From contig NZ_CP023429.1 of the NCBI RefSeq assembly GCF_002327085.1, positions 62,001 through 126,000 on the forward strand: a stretch of DNA of 64,000 bases. Reading direction: 5' to 3'. Position numbers and translations under genes: made by a program. Under the pieces are notes generated by a model. The model did not search any database, was not told the DNA's origin, and saw nothing but the letters and a program-made list of their open reading frames with translations. Each line of letters opens with the position of its first letter. Within the stretch, counting starts at the first letter, position 1. Below, in pieces: positions 36,501 to 47,736 of this stretch. Source of the DNA: Neisseria weixii (GTDB taxonomy: Bacteria > Pseudomonadota > Gammaproteobacteria > Burkholderiales > Neisseriaceae).

Positions 36501-39500
36501 CGGCAGGCGGAATGGTCAAAGTAACGGCGGGAGCCAAGGACAACACCACGCTTGTTACCGACTATGCGCTGGATCTGTCCGATAACGCCAAAGCCGACAT
36601 CAGCCAAGGTGTGGCCGCAAAAAACAAAGTGGATTCTGACGGTCTCACGTTTACCGGCGACAGCGGCCGCACCAATATCGAAAAACTGGGTTCTGCCGTT
36701 GCGGTCAACGGCGATAAAAACATCGCCACCGAAGCGGCCGGCGATAAGATAAGCATCAAACTGAAAGACGATATTACCGTCGGCAGCATAACGGCAACTA
36801 CCGTAAAGGCCGGTGACAGTACGCTCAATTCAGACGGCCTGACCATCAGCGGCGGCCCGGGCGTAACCAAAACGGGTATTGATGCCGGAAACAAACCGAT
36901 CACCAACCTGCAGAGCGGCGGAACGACTGAAACCAATGCGGCCAATATCGCCGATGTGAAGAATGCGGCGACAGTGGTTACCTCCGCCAACAACAGCGTT
37001 AAGGTCACCAAAACCGCAAGCGGTTTGCAGAATACTTATGATCTTTCTGTGGCGACAACCGCTTTGGACACTACCAAGGGGCAGGTCGGCACGCCGGCCG
37101 CTCCGGATTCCTACGTGACCGCAGGAAATCTGGCGGCTACAATCAACAGCGCGGTTGCCTCTGCGAAAGAAAAAGTGGAAGCAGGCACAAATATCGTTTC
37201 GGTAGGCAAGGCGGAAGATGCGGGTACCGGAGCGGTGACCTATACCGTCAACGCTAAAGGGACGACGGCTTCTGTAGCACAGGGCGACCCATATCTGGAA
37301 GTTGCGCAATCCGACAAAGGCGGCAACGTTACCGACTACCGATTCGGGCTGACTCAGGCGGCTAAAGACAGTTTGGGCAAAGCCGACAGCGCGGTGCAGA
37401 ACTTCAATATTGCAGTAAACGGCGGTCAGGTTCAAACCGTTTCCGACGGCGGTAGTGTGAAGTTTGTGAACGGTACGGGAACGACTGCGGCCTACGGTAC
37501 GGACGGCATCCGTTATTCCGTGAACAAAACCGGGTTGGCGGCCGATGCGGCGGGTAATGTGACCGCCGGTACTGCAGGCGATAACTTTGCCACCGCCGAA
37601 GACGTGGCCAACGTTATCAACCAAGCAGCGGAACGTACCGAAAAAACCACTACCGTGGTAAAAGGCAGCAATACACACGTTCGGGGAACAGTAAACGGCA
37701 ACAACACCGAATATGCCGTCAGTGCGGATAAAACGACGGTATCGGTGAGCAGTGCGCTGGTCAAAACCGAAAGCACGGCAGCCGATGCCAATGAAGCGGT
37801 AACCACCGACTATGCCCTTGACCTGTCGCAAACCACCAAAGACGACATTAAAAAAGGCGTGGATGCAAAAGAAACCGTTGACAACAAAGGCCTGACCTTT
37901 ACCGGTAACAGTGGCAGTACCAATATCGAAAAACTGGGTGCTACCGTTGCATTTGAAGGCGGCGACAACATCACCACCGAAGCGGCGGGCGATACGGTTG
38001 CCATTAAGCTGAACAAAGACATCACGCTTGACAGCGTTACCGCAGGCAATACCGTTCTGGATCAGAACGGCATAAGAAACGGCGATACCGCCCTGACTTC
38101 GGACGGCATCAAAGTCGGCGGCAATACCCTGACCAACGCGCCCATTACGGTGGGCGGCAACACGGTAGCCAATGTCAACGAAGCCATCAGTAAAACTGCC
38201 GAGCAGGCGTTCAATCCACTGACTTTTGCAGGCGACAGCGGTACGGAATTTACCCGCAAGCTGGGCAGCAAAATAAATGTGAAAGGCGGCGCGGACGAAG
38301 CCAAACTTTCAGACGGCAATATCGGCGTAGTGGGCAACGGTACCGACACGTTGGACGTGAAACTCTCCAAAGAGCTGAAAGAACTTGCTTCTGCCGAGTT
38401 TAAAGACGGCGCGGGCAATACCACCGTGACAAACGGCACAGGCACGGTCATCACGCCGGCAAACGGCAATCCGGTAAGCCTGACCAAAGACGGTTTGGAC
38501 AACGGGGCAATAAGGTTGCCAATGTGGGTAAAGGCGAAGCGGACAGTGATGCGGTAAACGTGGGCCAGCTGAAAGAGGCGCAGGCGGCGGCAACGGCCAA
38601 AGTCGAAGGCGGCCGGGGCGTCAGCGTTACGCCGTCTGAGAATCCCGACGGAAGCAAAACGTACACCGTAGCGGCGAAAACCGACGGCACCACCATCAAA
38701 GTGGACGGCAGCGGCAACCTGACCGCCAATACCGCAGCGTTGAACAGCACCGACGGCAAAGTCGGCGAACCGGGCGTTGAAGACGGCAATAAGCTGGTAA
38801 CCGCAGGCGATGTGGCCGCCGCAATCAACAACTCGGGCTGGAAAGCCAAGTCGGGCGGCAACAAAGCCGACGGCGACGAAGCTGAAAGCGAGTTGGTGAA
38901 AGCGGGTGGAGAAGTCGAGTTTGCAGCGGGCAAAAACCTGAAAGTGAAACGCACCGGCAAAGTGTTCACGTTTGAGACGCAAGACGATGTGTCTTTCAAC
39001 AACATCACATTGGACGGTAATTTGACCGCAGGCGACAGCGTCTTCAATTCAGACGGCATCACCGTCAGCAACGGAGCGGCCGGCAACCCTGTGAAGCTGG
39101 GCAAAGGCGGTTTGGACAACGGCGGCAATAAGATTGCCAATGTTGCCGCAGGCGACATTAATGCCGCAAGTACCGATGCCGTCAACGGCGGCCAACTGCA
39201 CGGCATCATCGAAAAAGGCTTTAAGATTGCTGACGGCCAAGGCAGTGAAGACACCGTGAAGTTGGGAGAAACCGTAACCTACCGCAGTGCGGGAGGCAAC
39301 ATCGTGACCACTGTCGGCGACAACAGCATCGACTTTGATTTGGCCGATAAAGTGACCGTAGGCAAAACCGCGGCATCCCCCGTAACCATCGACGGTACCA
39401 CGGGTACCGTCGGCGGCCTGACCAACAAAACGTGGAATCCCGACAACATCGTCAGCGGCCAGGCGGCGACGGAAGACCAGTTGAAACAAGTGTCTGCCGT

Positions 39501-42500
39501 GGCTAACGCCGGCTGGAACCTGACCGCCCAAGGTGCGAACAGCAGCAATGTTGCAGCTTCGGAAACAGTTGATTTGAACAATACCGACGGCAACATCGTT
39601 GTCAGCAAAGAAGCCGGCAAAGACGAAGTCACGTTTAACCTGGCTAAAGACATCACGGTTGGCAGCCTGACCGCAGGCGATACCAAAGTAGAAGACAAAG
39701 GCATTACTGTCAGCAACGGCACGGCAGGCAAACCCGTAACCCTGACCAAAGACGGTTTGGACAACGGAGGCAATAAGGTTGTCAATGTTGCCGCAGGCGA
39801 CATTAATGCCGCAAGTACCGATGCCGTCAACGGCAGCCAGCTGTTCAACAATGCCCGAAGCATTGCCGACAGCTTGGGCGGCGGTTCGGCCGTCAAATCC
39901 GACGGTACGGTCGGCGCACCGACTTACAACGTGGCCAATCCTGCCGACGGCAGCAGCAAGGCCGTCAATAATGTCGGCGATGCCGTCACTGCATTGAACG
40001 ATGCAGTCAACAGCCCGCTGACTTTTGCAGGCGACAGCGGTACGGAATTTACCCGCAAGCTGGGCAGCAAAATAAATGTGAAAGGCGGCGCGGACGAAGC
40101 CAAACTTTCAGACGGCAATATCGGCGTAGTGGGCAACGGTACCGACACGTTGGACGTGAAACTCTCCAAAGAGCTGAAAGAACTTGCTTCTGCCGAGTTT
40201 AAAGACGGCGCGGGCAATACCACCGTGACAAACGGCACAGGCACGGTCATCACGCCGGCAAACGGCAATCCGGTAAGCCTGACCAAAGACGGTTTGGACA
40301 ACGGGGGCAATAAGGTTGCCAATGTGGGTAAAGGCGAAGCGGACAGTGATGCGGTAAACGTGGGCCAGCTGAAAGAGGCGCAGGCGGCGGCAACGGCCAA
40401 AGTCGAAGGCGGCCGGGGCGTCAGCGTTACGCCGTCTGAGAATCCCGACGGAAGCAAAACGTACACCGTAGCGGCGAAAACCGACGGCACCACCATCAAA
40501 GTGGACGGCAGCGGCAACCTGACCGCCAATACCGCAGCGTTGAACAGCACCGACGGCAAAGTCGGCGAACCGGGCGTTGAAGACGGCAATAAGCTGGTAA
40601 CCGCAGGCGATGTGGCCGCCGCAATCAACAACTCGGGCTGGAAAGCCAAGTCGGGCGGCAACAAAGCCGACGGCGACGAAGCTGAAAGCGAGTTGGTGAA
40701 AGCGGGTGGAGAAGTCGAGTTTGCAGCGGGCAAAAACCTGAAAGTGAAACGCACCGGCAAAGTGTTCACGTTTGAGACGCAAGACGATGTGTCTTTCAAC
40801 AACATCACATTGGACGGTAATTTGACCGCAGGCGACAGCGTCTTCAATTCAGACGGCATCACCGTCAGCAACGGAGCGGCCGGCAACCCTGTGAAGCTGG
40901 GCAAAGGCGGTTTGGACAACGGCGGCAATAAGATTGCCAATGTTGCCGCAGGCGACATTAATGCCGCAAGTACCGATGCCGTCAACGGCGGCCAACTGCA
41001 CGGCATCATCGAAAAAGGCTTTAAGATTGCTGACGGCCAAGGCAGTGAAGACACCGTGAAGTTGGGAGAAACCGTAACCTACCGCAGTGCGGGAGGCAAC
41101 ATCGTGACCACTGTCGGCGACAACAGCATCGACTTTGATTTGGCCGATAAAGTGACCGTAGGCAAAACCGCGGCATCCCCCGTAACCATCGACGGTACCA
41201 CGGGTACCGTCGGCGGCCTGACCAACAAAACGTGGAATCCCGACAACATCGTCAGCGGCCAGGCGGCGACGGAAGACCAGTTGAAACAAGTGTCTGCCGT
41301 GGCTAACGCCGGCTGGAACCTGACCGCCCAAGGTGCGAACAGCAGCAATGTTGCAGCTTCGGAAACAGTTGATTTGAACAATACCGACGGCAACATCGTT
41401 GTCAGCAAAGAAGCCGGCAAAGACGAAGTCACGTTTAACCTGGCTAAAGACATCACGGTTGGCAGCCTGACCGCAGGCGATACCAAAGTAGAAGACAAAG
41501 GCATTACTGTCAGCAACGGCACGGCAGGCAAACCCGTAACCCTGACCAAAGACGGTTTGGACAACGGAGGCAATAAGGTTGTCAATGTTGCCGCAGGCGA
41601 CATTAATGCCGCAAGTACCGATGCCGTCAACGGCAGCCAGCTGTTCAACAATGCCCGAAGCATTGCCGACAGCTTGGGCGGCGGTTCGGCCGTCAAATCC
41701 GACGGTACGGTCGGCGCACCGACTTACAACGTGGCCAATCCTGCCGACGGCAGCAGCAAGGCCGTCAATAATGTCGGCGATGCCGTCACTGCATTGAACG
41801 ATGCAGTCAACAGCCCGCTGACTTTTGCAGGCGACAGCGGTACGGAATTTACCCGCAAGCTGGGCAGCAAAATAAATGTGAAAGGCGGCGCGGACGAAGC
41901 CAAACTTTCAGACGGCAATATCGGCGTAGTGGGCAACGGTACCGACACGTTGGACGTGAAACTCTCCAAAGAGCTGAAAGAACTTGCTTCTGCCGAGTTT
42001 AAAGACGGCGCGGGCAATACCACCGTGACAAACGGCACAGGCACGGTCATCACGCCGGCAAACGGCAATCCGGTAAGCCTGACCAAAGACGGTTTGGACA
42101 ACGGGGGCAATAAGGTTGCCAATGTGGGTAAAGGCGAAGCGGACAGTGATGCGGTAAACGTGGGCCAGCTGAAAGAGGCGCAGGCGGCGGCAACGGCCAA
42201 AGTCGAAGGCGGCCGGGGCGTCAGCGTTACGCCGTCTAAGAATCCCGACGGAAGCAAAACGTACACCGTAGCGGCGAAAACCGACGGCACCACCATCAAA
42301 GTGGACGGCAGCGGCAACCTGACCGCCAATACCGCAGCGTTGAACAGCACCGACGGCAAAGTCGGCGAACCGGGCGTTGAAGACGGCAATAAGCTGGTAA
42401 CCGCAGGCGATGTGGCCGCCGCAATCAACAATGCAGGTTTTACCGCCAAAGCCAACGGAGACGCAGGCGAATTGGTGACCCCGGGCGACGAAGTCAACTT

Positions 42501-43323
42501 CAAAGACAGCAACAACATCAAAGTCACCCGCAGCGGCAGCGATTTCACCATCGCGACGGCTGATAACGTGAAGTTTGACAGTGTTACCGCATCAACGGTG
42601 CAACTTGGCAGCGACGGTCCGAAAATTACCGGCAACGGCGGGAACCTTAATGTTGAGGGTAACGGCGGCAGCCCGGTCAAAATCACCGGTGTGAAAGCGG
42701 GTGAGGCGGATACCGATGCGGTAAACGTGAACCAGTTGAATAAAGCGGCGGCTGCGGTGAAAACCGAAGTGGCTGAAGGCAAAAACATGACCGTCACTGA
42801 GCATAAAGGCGCAAACGGCCAGACTGTTTACACCGTGGCGACTAAAGATGATTTGGCCGTAACCAGTATAAATGCAGGCAGTACTGTGCTTGACACCAAT
42901 GGTGTAAGCATCGCGGTGCCAACCCAAGCCAATCCGCAAAATACGGTCAGCCTCAGTCCTATCGGTCTGAACAACGGCGGCAACACCATCACCAATGTTG
43001 CGCCGGGTAAAAACGGTACCGATGCGGTGAACGTGAATCAGTTGGTCGGTATGGGCAATCAGTTACAGCAAAACATCGATAATGTCGGTAAGAAAGCCTA
43101 CGCAGGCGTGGCCGGTTCGATTGCCCAAAGCTCGATTCCGCAAGTTACCCGTCCGGGAGCGACCGGTATCGGTATCGGCAGCGGTTATTACGGTGGCGAG
43201 TCTGCCATGGCCATCGGCATATCTTCGATGAGCGACGGCGGCAACTGGATTATCAAAGGTAATTTCTCGACCAATACCGGCGGCCACATGGGCGTGGGTA
43301 TCGGCGGCTTGTACCAATGGTAA
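33550..43323 (+). CDS. Trimeric autotransporter adhesin (YadA/Hia type), readable in four frame segments
   Basis: About 3,258 residues when three single-base losses are bridged (near 33680, 33893 and 38508). The start MNKTYRVVYNETTNTYTAVA is the extended signal peptide (ESPR) of type V secretion, followed by the hydrophobic core and the AYAEA cleavage site. Residues about 90-690 are YadA-like head repeats of 14-16 residues (IAIG, VAIG, ALGxxA). After the first neck (STDGINGSQLYATN) the stalk alternates Trp-ring, GIN and neck modules, including the 600-residue tandem repeat. The last about 75 residues (from IAQSSIPQVTRPGATG) form the four-strand outer-membrane anchor ending GGLYQW. It is exported by Sec and trimerises on the surface; binding target unknown. 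If the frame breaks are real, no adhesin is made. GAAGAGG precedes the start. Confidence 0.92.
38219..40017 (+). repeat. tandem repeat copy A in the adhesin stalk (1,799 bp)
   Basis: First copy of the 600-residue stalk module, beginning LTFAGDSGTEFTRKLGSKI. It matches copy B except for one G missing at 38507-38510 (GGGG instead of GGGGG), which breaks the frame. Confidence 0.95.
40018..41817 (+). repeat. tandem repeat copy B in the adhesin stalk (1,800 bp)
   Basis: Second, complete copy with the frame intact. By eye it is identical to copy A apart from the missing G. Confidence 0.95.
41818..42431 (+). repeat. partial tandem repeat copy C in the adhesin stalk (614 bp)
   Basis: Third, incomplete copy, ending at AATCAACAA where the sequence turns into the membrane-proximal stalk. 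One base differs from copy B (GTCTAAG at 42233-42239 for GTCTGAG), changing Glu to Lys. Confidence 0.95.
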
Positions 43324-43364
43324 TAATTTAATTATGGTTTGAACTGACGCTTTGCGTTGGATAA

Positions 43365-43397
43365 AGGCCGTCTGAAAAGAAAGTTTTCAGACGGCCT
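43365..43397. terminator. DUS inverted pair behind the adhesin gene
   Basis: Two full DUS copies with 9 bases between, 42 bases beyond the stop codon. Confidence 0.8.
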
Positions 43398-43451
43398 TAT
43401 ATATTGCGCTCCGTCGGAGTGCATTCCTTTCATTTATGTAAATCCCCTTCT

Positions 43452-44340
43452 TATAGTCAAACACCTTAATTTCCGTCATAATTCCTACCATGACCTACTC
43501 AACAGACTTCCGCCAACCGGCCTTAAGCAAAATCAAACAAGACCGCTCCATCTACAAAGTTGCCAAAGAAATGGGCATTGGCCGCGCCACCTTGTCCGCA
43601 TGGATACAAGATCCCGAACCCAACCCCTATCCTAAAGACAGAAAATGCCGAAAAATCAATCGTGAAGCACCCATGCAAGACGTTGAGCAATATCCCGACG
43701 ACTTCCAATACGAACGTGCACAACGCTTCGGCTGCTCCGCCAAATCCATTGGTGCGGCATTAAAAAAATGGAACATCAGCCGAAAAAAAGACCTTTAAAC
43801 ACCCAAAGCCAAAGCCAAAGAAGAAGTACGTTAACAATTCAAAACTCAGCTGCAAGCGTATAAAGCCAACGACATCCCATTATTTATCTGGACGAAAGCG
43901 GTTTCAAACGCAGCAGCTGCCGTCCTTACGGCTATGCGGCCAAAGGACGGCTCTGTTACGGGCTGTTTGACCGGCACGGACACAACCAAACCAATGCATC
44001 GGTGCGTTGTATGAAGGGAATTTATTTGCCGTCGGGCTATTTGACTGTACGGTCAACGGAGCGGTATTTGACGCTTGAACTGAGCAGATGCTGATTCCGA
44101 ATTTGCCTGAAGGCAGTATGGTGGTTATGGATAATGCGGCTTTCCATAAGGGTGAGGCACAACAGTTGCCGGAAGAGAAAGGCCATACGGTATTGCGGCT
44201 GCCGCCGTACAGCCCTGATTTGAATCCGATTGAGCGTTGCTGGGCGGCGGTCAAGTCGTTGCGGCGGAAATGGCGGTTGGATGATGCGGATGTGTTGTTT
44301 GGACGGGTGTTGGGTGTCGAAAATTAAGTGTTTGACTATA
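43452..44340 (+). mobile_element. IS630-family insertion sequence
   Basis: 889 bases with terminal repeats TATAGTCAAACACCTTAATT (left) and AATTAAGTGTTTGACTATA (right), bounded by TA as usual for the family. It was inserted into an IS5-family remnant: the bases to the right match the IS5 left end from TTTTGAGCAACGGG on, while the corresponding IS5 sequence on the left is missing. Confidence 0.88.
43490..44327 (+). pseudogene. IS630-family transposase, broken
   Basis: The first frame (103 residues) is the N-terminal double helix-turn-helix (KVAKEMGIGRATLSAWIQDP, then ERAQRFGCSAKSIGAALKKW) and ends in TAA at 43796. The DDE domain follows in other frames (IYLDESGFKRSS-like near 43880, MLIPNLPEGSMVVMDNAAFHK from 44088, YSPDLNPIERCWAAVK near 44210). 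At least two frame changes and stops lie between. It cannot act without a complete copy elsewhere; fragments of a relative lie at 6880-7260. Confidence 0.85.
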
Positions 44341-44480
44341 CTTTTGAGCAACGGGTAGCTGTCGATATGTTTGCTCATCATGATTCGGGCTTGTTGGTGG
44401 AAGAAGCTGCTCATAAAAAAATTCCTCTGAATTCTTTAGGGAATTTAGAGGAGTTTTGGTTTTTTTGCAAAGGTGTTGGC
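44341..44480 (-). mobile_element. IS5-family left-end fragment
   Basis: On the minus strand the end reads CACCTTTGCAAAAAAACC and then the transposase start SSFFHQQARIMMSKHIDSYP, matching the start at 28402 (SSFFQQQARIMTG). Cut off by the IS630 element at 44340. Confidence 0.8.
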
Positions 44481-44488
44481 CTAAAAGA

Positions 44489-45577
44489 TTATTTAATGCC
44501 AAACAACCAGCGTGTATAGCGGTTACTGTCGATAATGAAATAGATGAAAAACGACCATAGATAGACGCAAATCGCCACCAGGAAAAAATAGCCTGCTGAA
44601 GTCAATCCGGCAATATCGGAATAGTAGCCGATCACGATCACCAAAGGATGGTGAAAGAGATAAATAATAATGGCCGAACGCACCAAAAACGCAGAAGCTT
44701 TAGAAGGGCGGAAATGGGCTTTAAAAAAGAAGCTGAATAAAACCCATGAAGTCGTCAATGCGGTAATGTGTTTCAAAATCAGATTGGCTGATTGAATCAC
44801 AATGGAAGGCTTGGTTTCTGCTACGGCACCAATCGTGCTGTATTGGTACATTAAACAAACCAAAGCCATCATGCTGACAATTTTAAAAACCGTTTGGTCG
44901 CGTAATAAATTTTTCAGATATTCGCTGCGGTAAATTTGATAGCCCAAGAAGAAATAGATGCTGTAATGCAGCGTTCGTTCAATAAAATAATCAAATAGTG
45001 TATAAACCAGCGGAAATTCTTGCTCAGGGAAGATAAAGTACAATAAAAATTTAATGCTATAAGGGCAAAGCATATAAATGATGATGGCGGATATTTGTAT
45101 CCAAATGTTACGTCGGTTAAACCAGTCTAAAATTTTGTCGATCGGTAATAAGGCACTTATCGACAAAATCATCAGCGTCAACAAAAACCACGAATGCACG
45201 ATGAAATCCGATATGCCGATTTCCTGCCAAGGTTTGATGCCATGGTGAACGATAAACCAAACTTCAAATGTATTAATCAATAAAATGGAAGAAATTAAAG
45301 GTATCAATACCCGTTTGTAACGGCCTTCCATAAAATAAGCCGCCCCTTTTTTAATCAACACCATGGCAGAGAAAAAACCGGCGATGACAAAGAATGCTTC
45401 CATCCTGAAAAAATGTGTTATGTAGACCAAATCATGAATAAATTCATTGCGGTATTGGCTGACGTAGTTCCATTGGTAAAAGGGGTTGATTAAGGCCGCA
45501 GTATGAATCAATACCCCAATCAGCATGAGGCCGGAGCGCAATTGATCTAAACCGTAATAGTATTCTTTTTTCTGCAT
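44489..45577 (-). CDS. Acyltransferase family 3 membrane protein
   Basis: 362 residues with about ten transmembrane helices. The N-terminal GLDQLRSGLMLIGVLIHTAA (with the family His) and THFFRMEAFFVIAGFFSAM (RxxxFFxxSG-like) are hallmarks of acyltransferase 3 proteins of the OpgC/OatA superfamily, which move acyl groups from the cytoplasm to sugars at the inner membrane. OpgC-like succinylation of periplasmic glucans is one possibility; the acceptor cannot be told. The stop codon lies 9 bases from the IS5-family remnant, but the length and ending (SNRYTRWLFGIK) look natural. Confidence 0.85.
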   Translation of the reverse strand: MQKKEYYYGLDQLRSGLMLIGVLIHTAALINPFYQWNYVSQYRNEFIHDLVYITHFFRMEAFFVIAGFFSAMVLIKKGAAYFMEGRYKRVLIPLISSILLINTFEVWFIVHHGIKPWQEIGISDFIVHSWFLLTLMILSISALLPIDKILDWFNRRNIWIQISAIIIYMLCPYSIKFLLYFIFPEQEFPLVYTLFDYFIERTLHYSIYFFLGYQIYRSEYLKNLLRDQTVFKIVSMMALVCLMYQYSTIGAVAETKPSIVIQSANLILKHITALTTSWVLFSFFFKAHFRPSKASAFLVRSAIIIYLFHHPLVIVIGYYSDIAGLTSAGYFFLVAICVYLWSFFIYFIIDSNRYTRWLFGIK

Positions 45578-45714
45578 GAAATGGTTCTATTCTTATTGGA
45601 TAAAGCCGATCGGAGACGAAGGCTAAAATAGAGATTAGATAAAGATTTCTGCAAAAGATTCCCTTGGGTAATATAAATTATGAAGCGTAATTTTTTCATA
45701 GTTGTTTATTTAAA

Positions 45715-45749
45715 AGGCCGTCTGGATGCAAATGACGTTCAGACGGCCT
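45715..45749. terminator. DUS inverted pair behind ubiB
   Basis: AGGCCGTCTGGA (one base off) faces a full DUS; it stands 18 bases behind the minus-strand ubiB stop. Confidence 0.7.
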
Positions 45750-45766
45750 CATAATCACCATACATC

Positions 45767-47416
45767 TCAGTGACGCCCAGAGCGCCAAATCGACCACATA
45801 ATCCACAAGCTGTTGGCGAAGGCCAGCAGGTAGCCGAAGAAGCCGATAAATTTGGGGCCGGTGTCTATGCTCATGACGATGGACGAACCGATAATCAACG
45901 CGGCGGTGACGATGCCCATGGTCAGGCGGTTGGTGGCACGATCGATTTGTTGGCTGAGCTGATCGAAGCGTTTGAAATCGAGCGTCACGCCCATTTGGCC
46001 TTTTTGTAGGCGGCGGCTGAGACGGAACAGGTTTTGCGGCAAGTCGTCAGCAGCTTGCAACAGGGTCTGCATATGGATTTTGCTTTTACGCAGGATGTGC
46101 TCGGGTGAGGCGCGTTCTTTAAAAGCATCGGTGACGATGGGTTTGGCACGCTCGAGTAGCTCGATTTGGCCGTCGAGCCGTTTGACCACGCCTTCGAGTG
46201 TAATCAGCGTTTTAAAAAGCATCACCAAATCGCCCGGCAGCGTCAGAGCGTGGCGGCGCATGATTTGAGTGATATCGTTGATGACTTGGCTGATGCGCAA
46301 ATCGCGCACCGGCGTGTGTTCGTAGTTGAGCAGCATTTCCAGCACATCGGCACCGAGCAGGTTTTCATCAGGCAACTCTCCTTCCGCCCAGTTGCTCAAT
46401 ACATATTGCATGGTGAATTGGTCTTTGTGGGCGAGCGCGTTGATCAAATCGATGATTTCGCGACGGCGCGTGCTGCTTAAGTGGCCGACCAAACCGAAAT
46501 CGATAAAGGTGATGCGGCCGTCTGAATTGATGAAGATATTGCCGGGATGAGGGTCGGCGTGAAAGAAACCTTGCTGCAGTATCATGGTAAACAAGGTATC
46601 GGTGATTTGCGTGGCCAAGCGGCTGCGCACTTCCGGCTCAAGGGTATTGATGTCGATGTTTTTCAGCAAGGTATCGCTGATGTGTTCCTGCACCAAAATC
46701 AGACGGTTGGATAATTCGGGATAAACCTTGGGAATGTGTACCGCCCCATTCAGTTCGAAGGTTTTGCCGAAACGCTGCATATAGCGCAGTTCGACCGATA
46801 AATCTGTTTCTTTGGCCAAGCTGCGGGCGAAATACTGCACCATCTGCACCGGTTGGTAGCGGCGCATTTCGGGAATCTCCGATTCAATCAGGCTGGCGAT
46901 GTGGTTGAAAATGCGCAAATCGGCCTGAATCACGGGGTCGATGTCGGGGCGCTTGATTTTCACTGCTACGGTTTCGCCGTTGAGCAACACCGCCTGATGC
47001 ACTTGTGCAATCGATGCGCTGCCGATGGGATGGGGCTGGATGGATTTGAAAATTTCCCTTGTAGGCCGACCCAGCTGCGATTCGATCAGCTTGTGGATAT
47101 TGGTAACCGGAATCGGTGCCACATTGCTTTGCAGCCGTTCGAATTCTTCAATCCATTCCACGCTGAAAATATCTACACGCGTGGACAACACTTGGCCGAG
47201 CTTGATAAACGTCGGACCCAGTTCTTCAAATGCCATGCGGAACCGGCGCGGCGTACTCAAGTAATGGCTGTCGGGATCGGCTTTTTTGCGGTCGCTCTGA
47301 TGCGCGAGCTTAATGCGCTGTACAAAGCCGCCCAAACCGTGTTTGGTCAGAATGGTAATAATTTCGCGCATACGCGAAAGGTCGCGCATCGCCAGCAGGG
47401 TGGGAATCATCATCAT
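45767..47416 (-). CDS. ubiB: Ubiquinone biosynthesis ATPase/kinase-like protein
   Basis: 549 residues, ABC1/ADCK family. The KxGQ motif (FIKLGQVLSTR), VAVKIKRPDI, LVQEHI and HADPHPGNIFINSDGRITF-IDFGLVG are visible in order, followed by a C-terminal hydrophobic pair (residues about 500-545) that anchors the protein in the inner membrane. UbiB-type proteins support ubiquinone synthesis by an ATPase activity. Start MMMIPTLL has three possible ATG codons; the first is listed. Confidence 0.93.
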   Translation of the reverse strand: MMMIPTLLAMRDLSRMREIITILTKHGLGGFVQRIKLAHQSDRKKADPDSHYLSTPRRFRMAFEELGPTFIKLGQVLSTRVDIFSVEWIEEFERLQSNVAPIPVTNIHKLIESQLGRPTREIFKSIQPHPIGSASIAQVHQAVLLNGETVAVKIKRPDIDPVIQADLRIFNHIASLIESEIPEMRRYQPVQMVQYFARSLAKETDLSVELRYMQRFGKTFELNGAVHIPKVYPELSNRLILVQEHISDTLLKNIDINTLEPEVRSRLATQITDTLFTMILQQGFFHADPHPGNIFINSDGRITFIDFGLVGHLSSTRRREIIDLINALAHKDQFTMQYVLSNWAEGELPDENLLGADVLEMLLNYEHTPVRDLRISQVINDITQIMRRHALTLPGDLVMLFKTLITLEGVVKRLDGQIELLERAKPIVTDAFKERASPEHILRKSKIHMQTLLQAADDLPQNLFRLSRRLQKGQMGVTLDFKRFDQLSQQIDRATNRLTMGIVTAALIIGSSIVMSIDTGPKFIGFFGYLLAFANSLWIMWSIWRSGRH

Positions 47417-47736
47417 TTTTCAGATTATTTTTCAGCTTTGTAAAATTTGTTTATAAACAATATATTAACGAAATATAACTGTTACTTTTTTGCCAAGCGG
47501 GCGATTTTTTAATACAATCAAACAGATAACATTTAAAATACAGCATAACATAATAAAACAGACGGCATATAGGGCTTGTTGATGCCGCACGCTTCATCTG
47601 GAAAATACCGACTTTCTGCTGCATATGACTGCAAGCTTTTAAGCTTGCCGTTATTTTTACTGTATGTCGATAATTTTTCAAGCAGGCCGAGCATCAGCAG
47701 GTTGAAAGAGGCCGTCTGAACACTTGGAAGTAAGGA
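47417..47736. other. intergenic region between ubiB and the NlpC/P60 gene
   Basis: Divergent control region of 320 bases, AT-rich at the ubiB side. It contains a single DUS at 47710-47721 and a small hairpin (CAAGCTTTTAAGCTTG near 47632). No gene or clear promoter recognised. Confidence 0.4.

Noticed and set aside
38500..38515. G tract as a classic phase-variation switch
   Set aside because: Four to five G is short for slipped-strand switching in Neisseria, where tracts are usually longer; a base loss or undercall is more likely.
38219..42431. Regular repeats as a possible CRISPR or other array
   Set aside because: The repeat unit is 1,800 bp of coding sequence without spacers; no cas genes are present.
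34192..43317. Long open frames on the minus strand across the adhesin gene
   Set aside because: They mirror the Gly/Ala/Thr-rich repeats of the plus-strand gene, recur with the 1,800-bp unit and have no ribosome-binding sites or recognisable domains.
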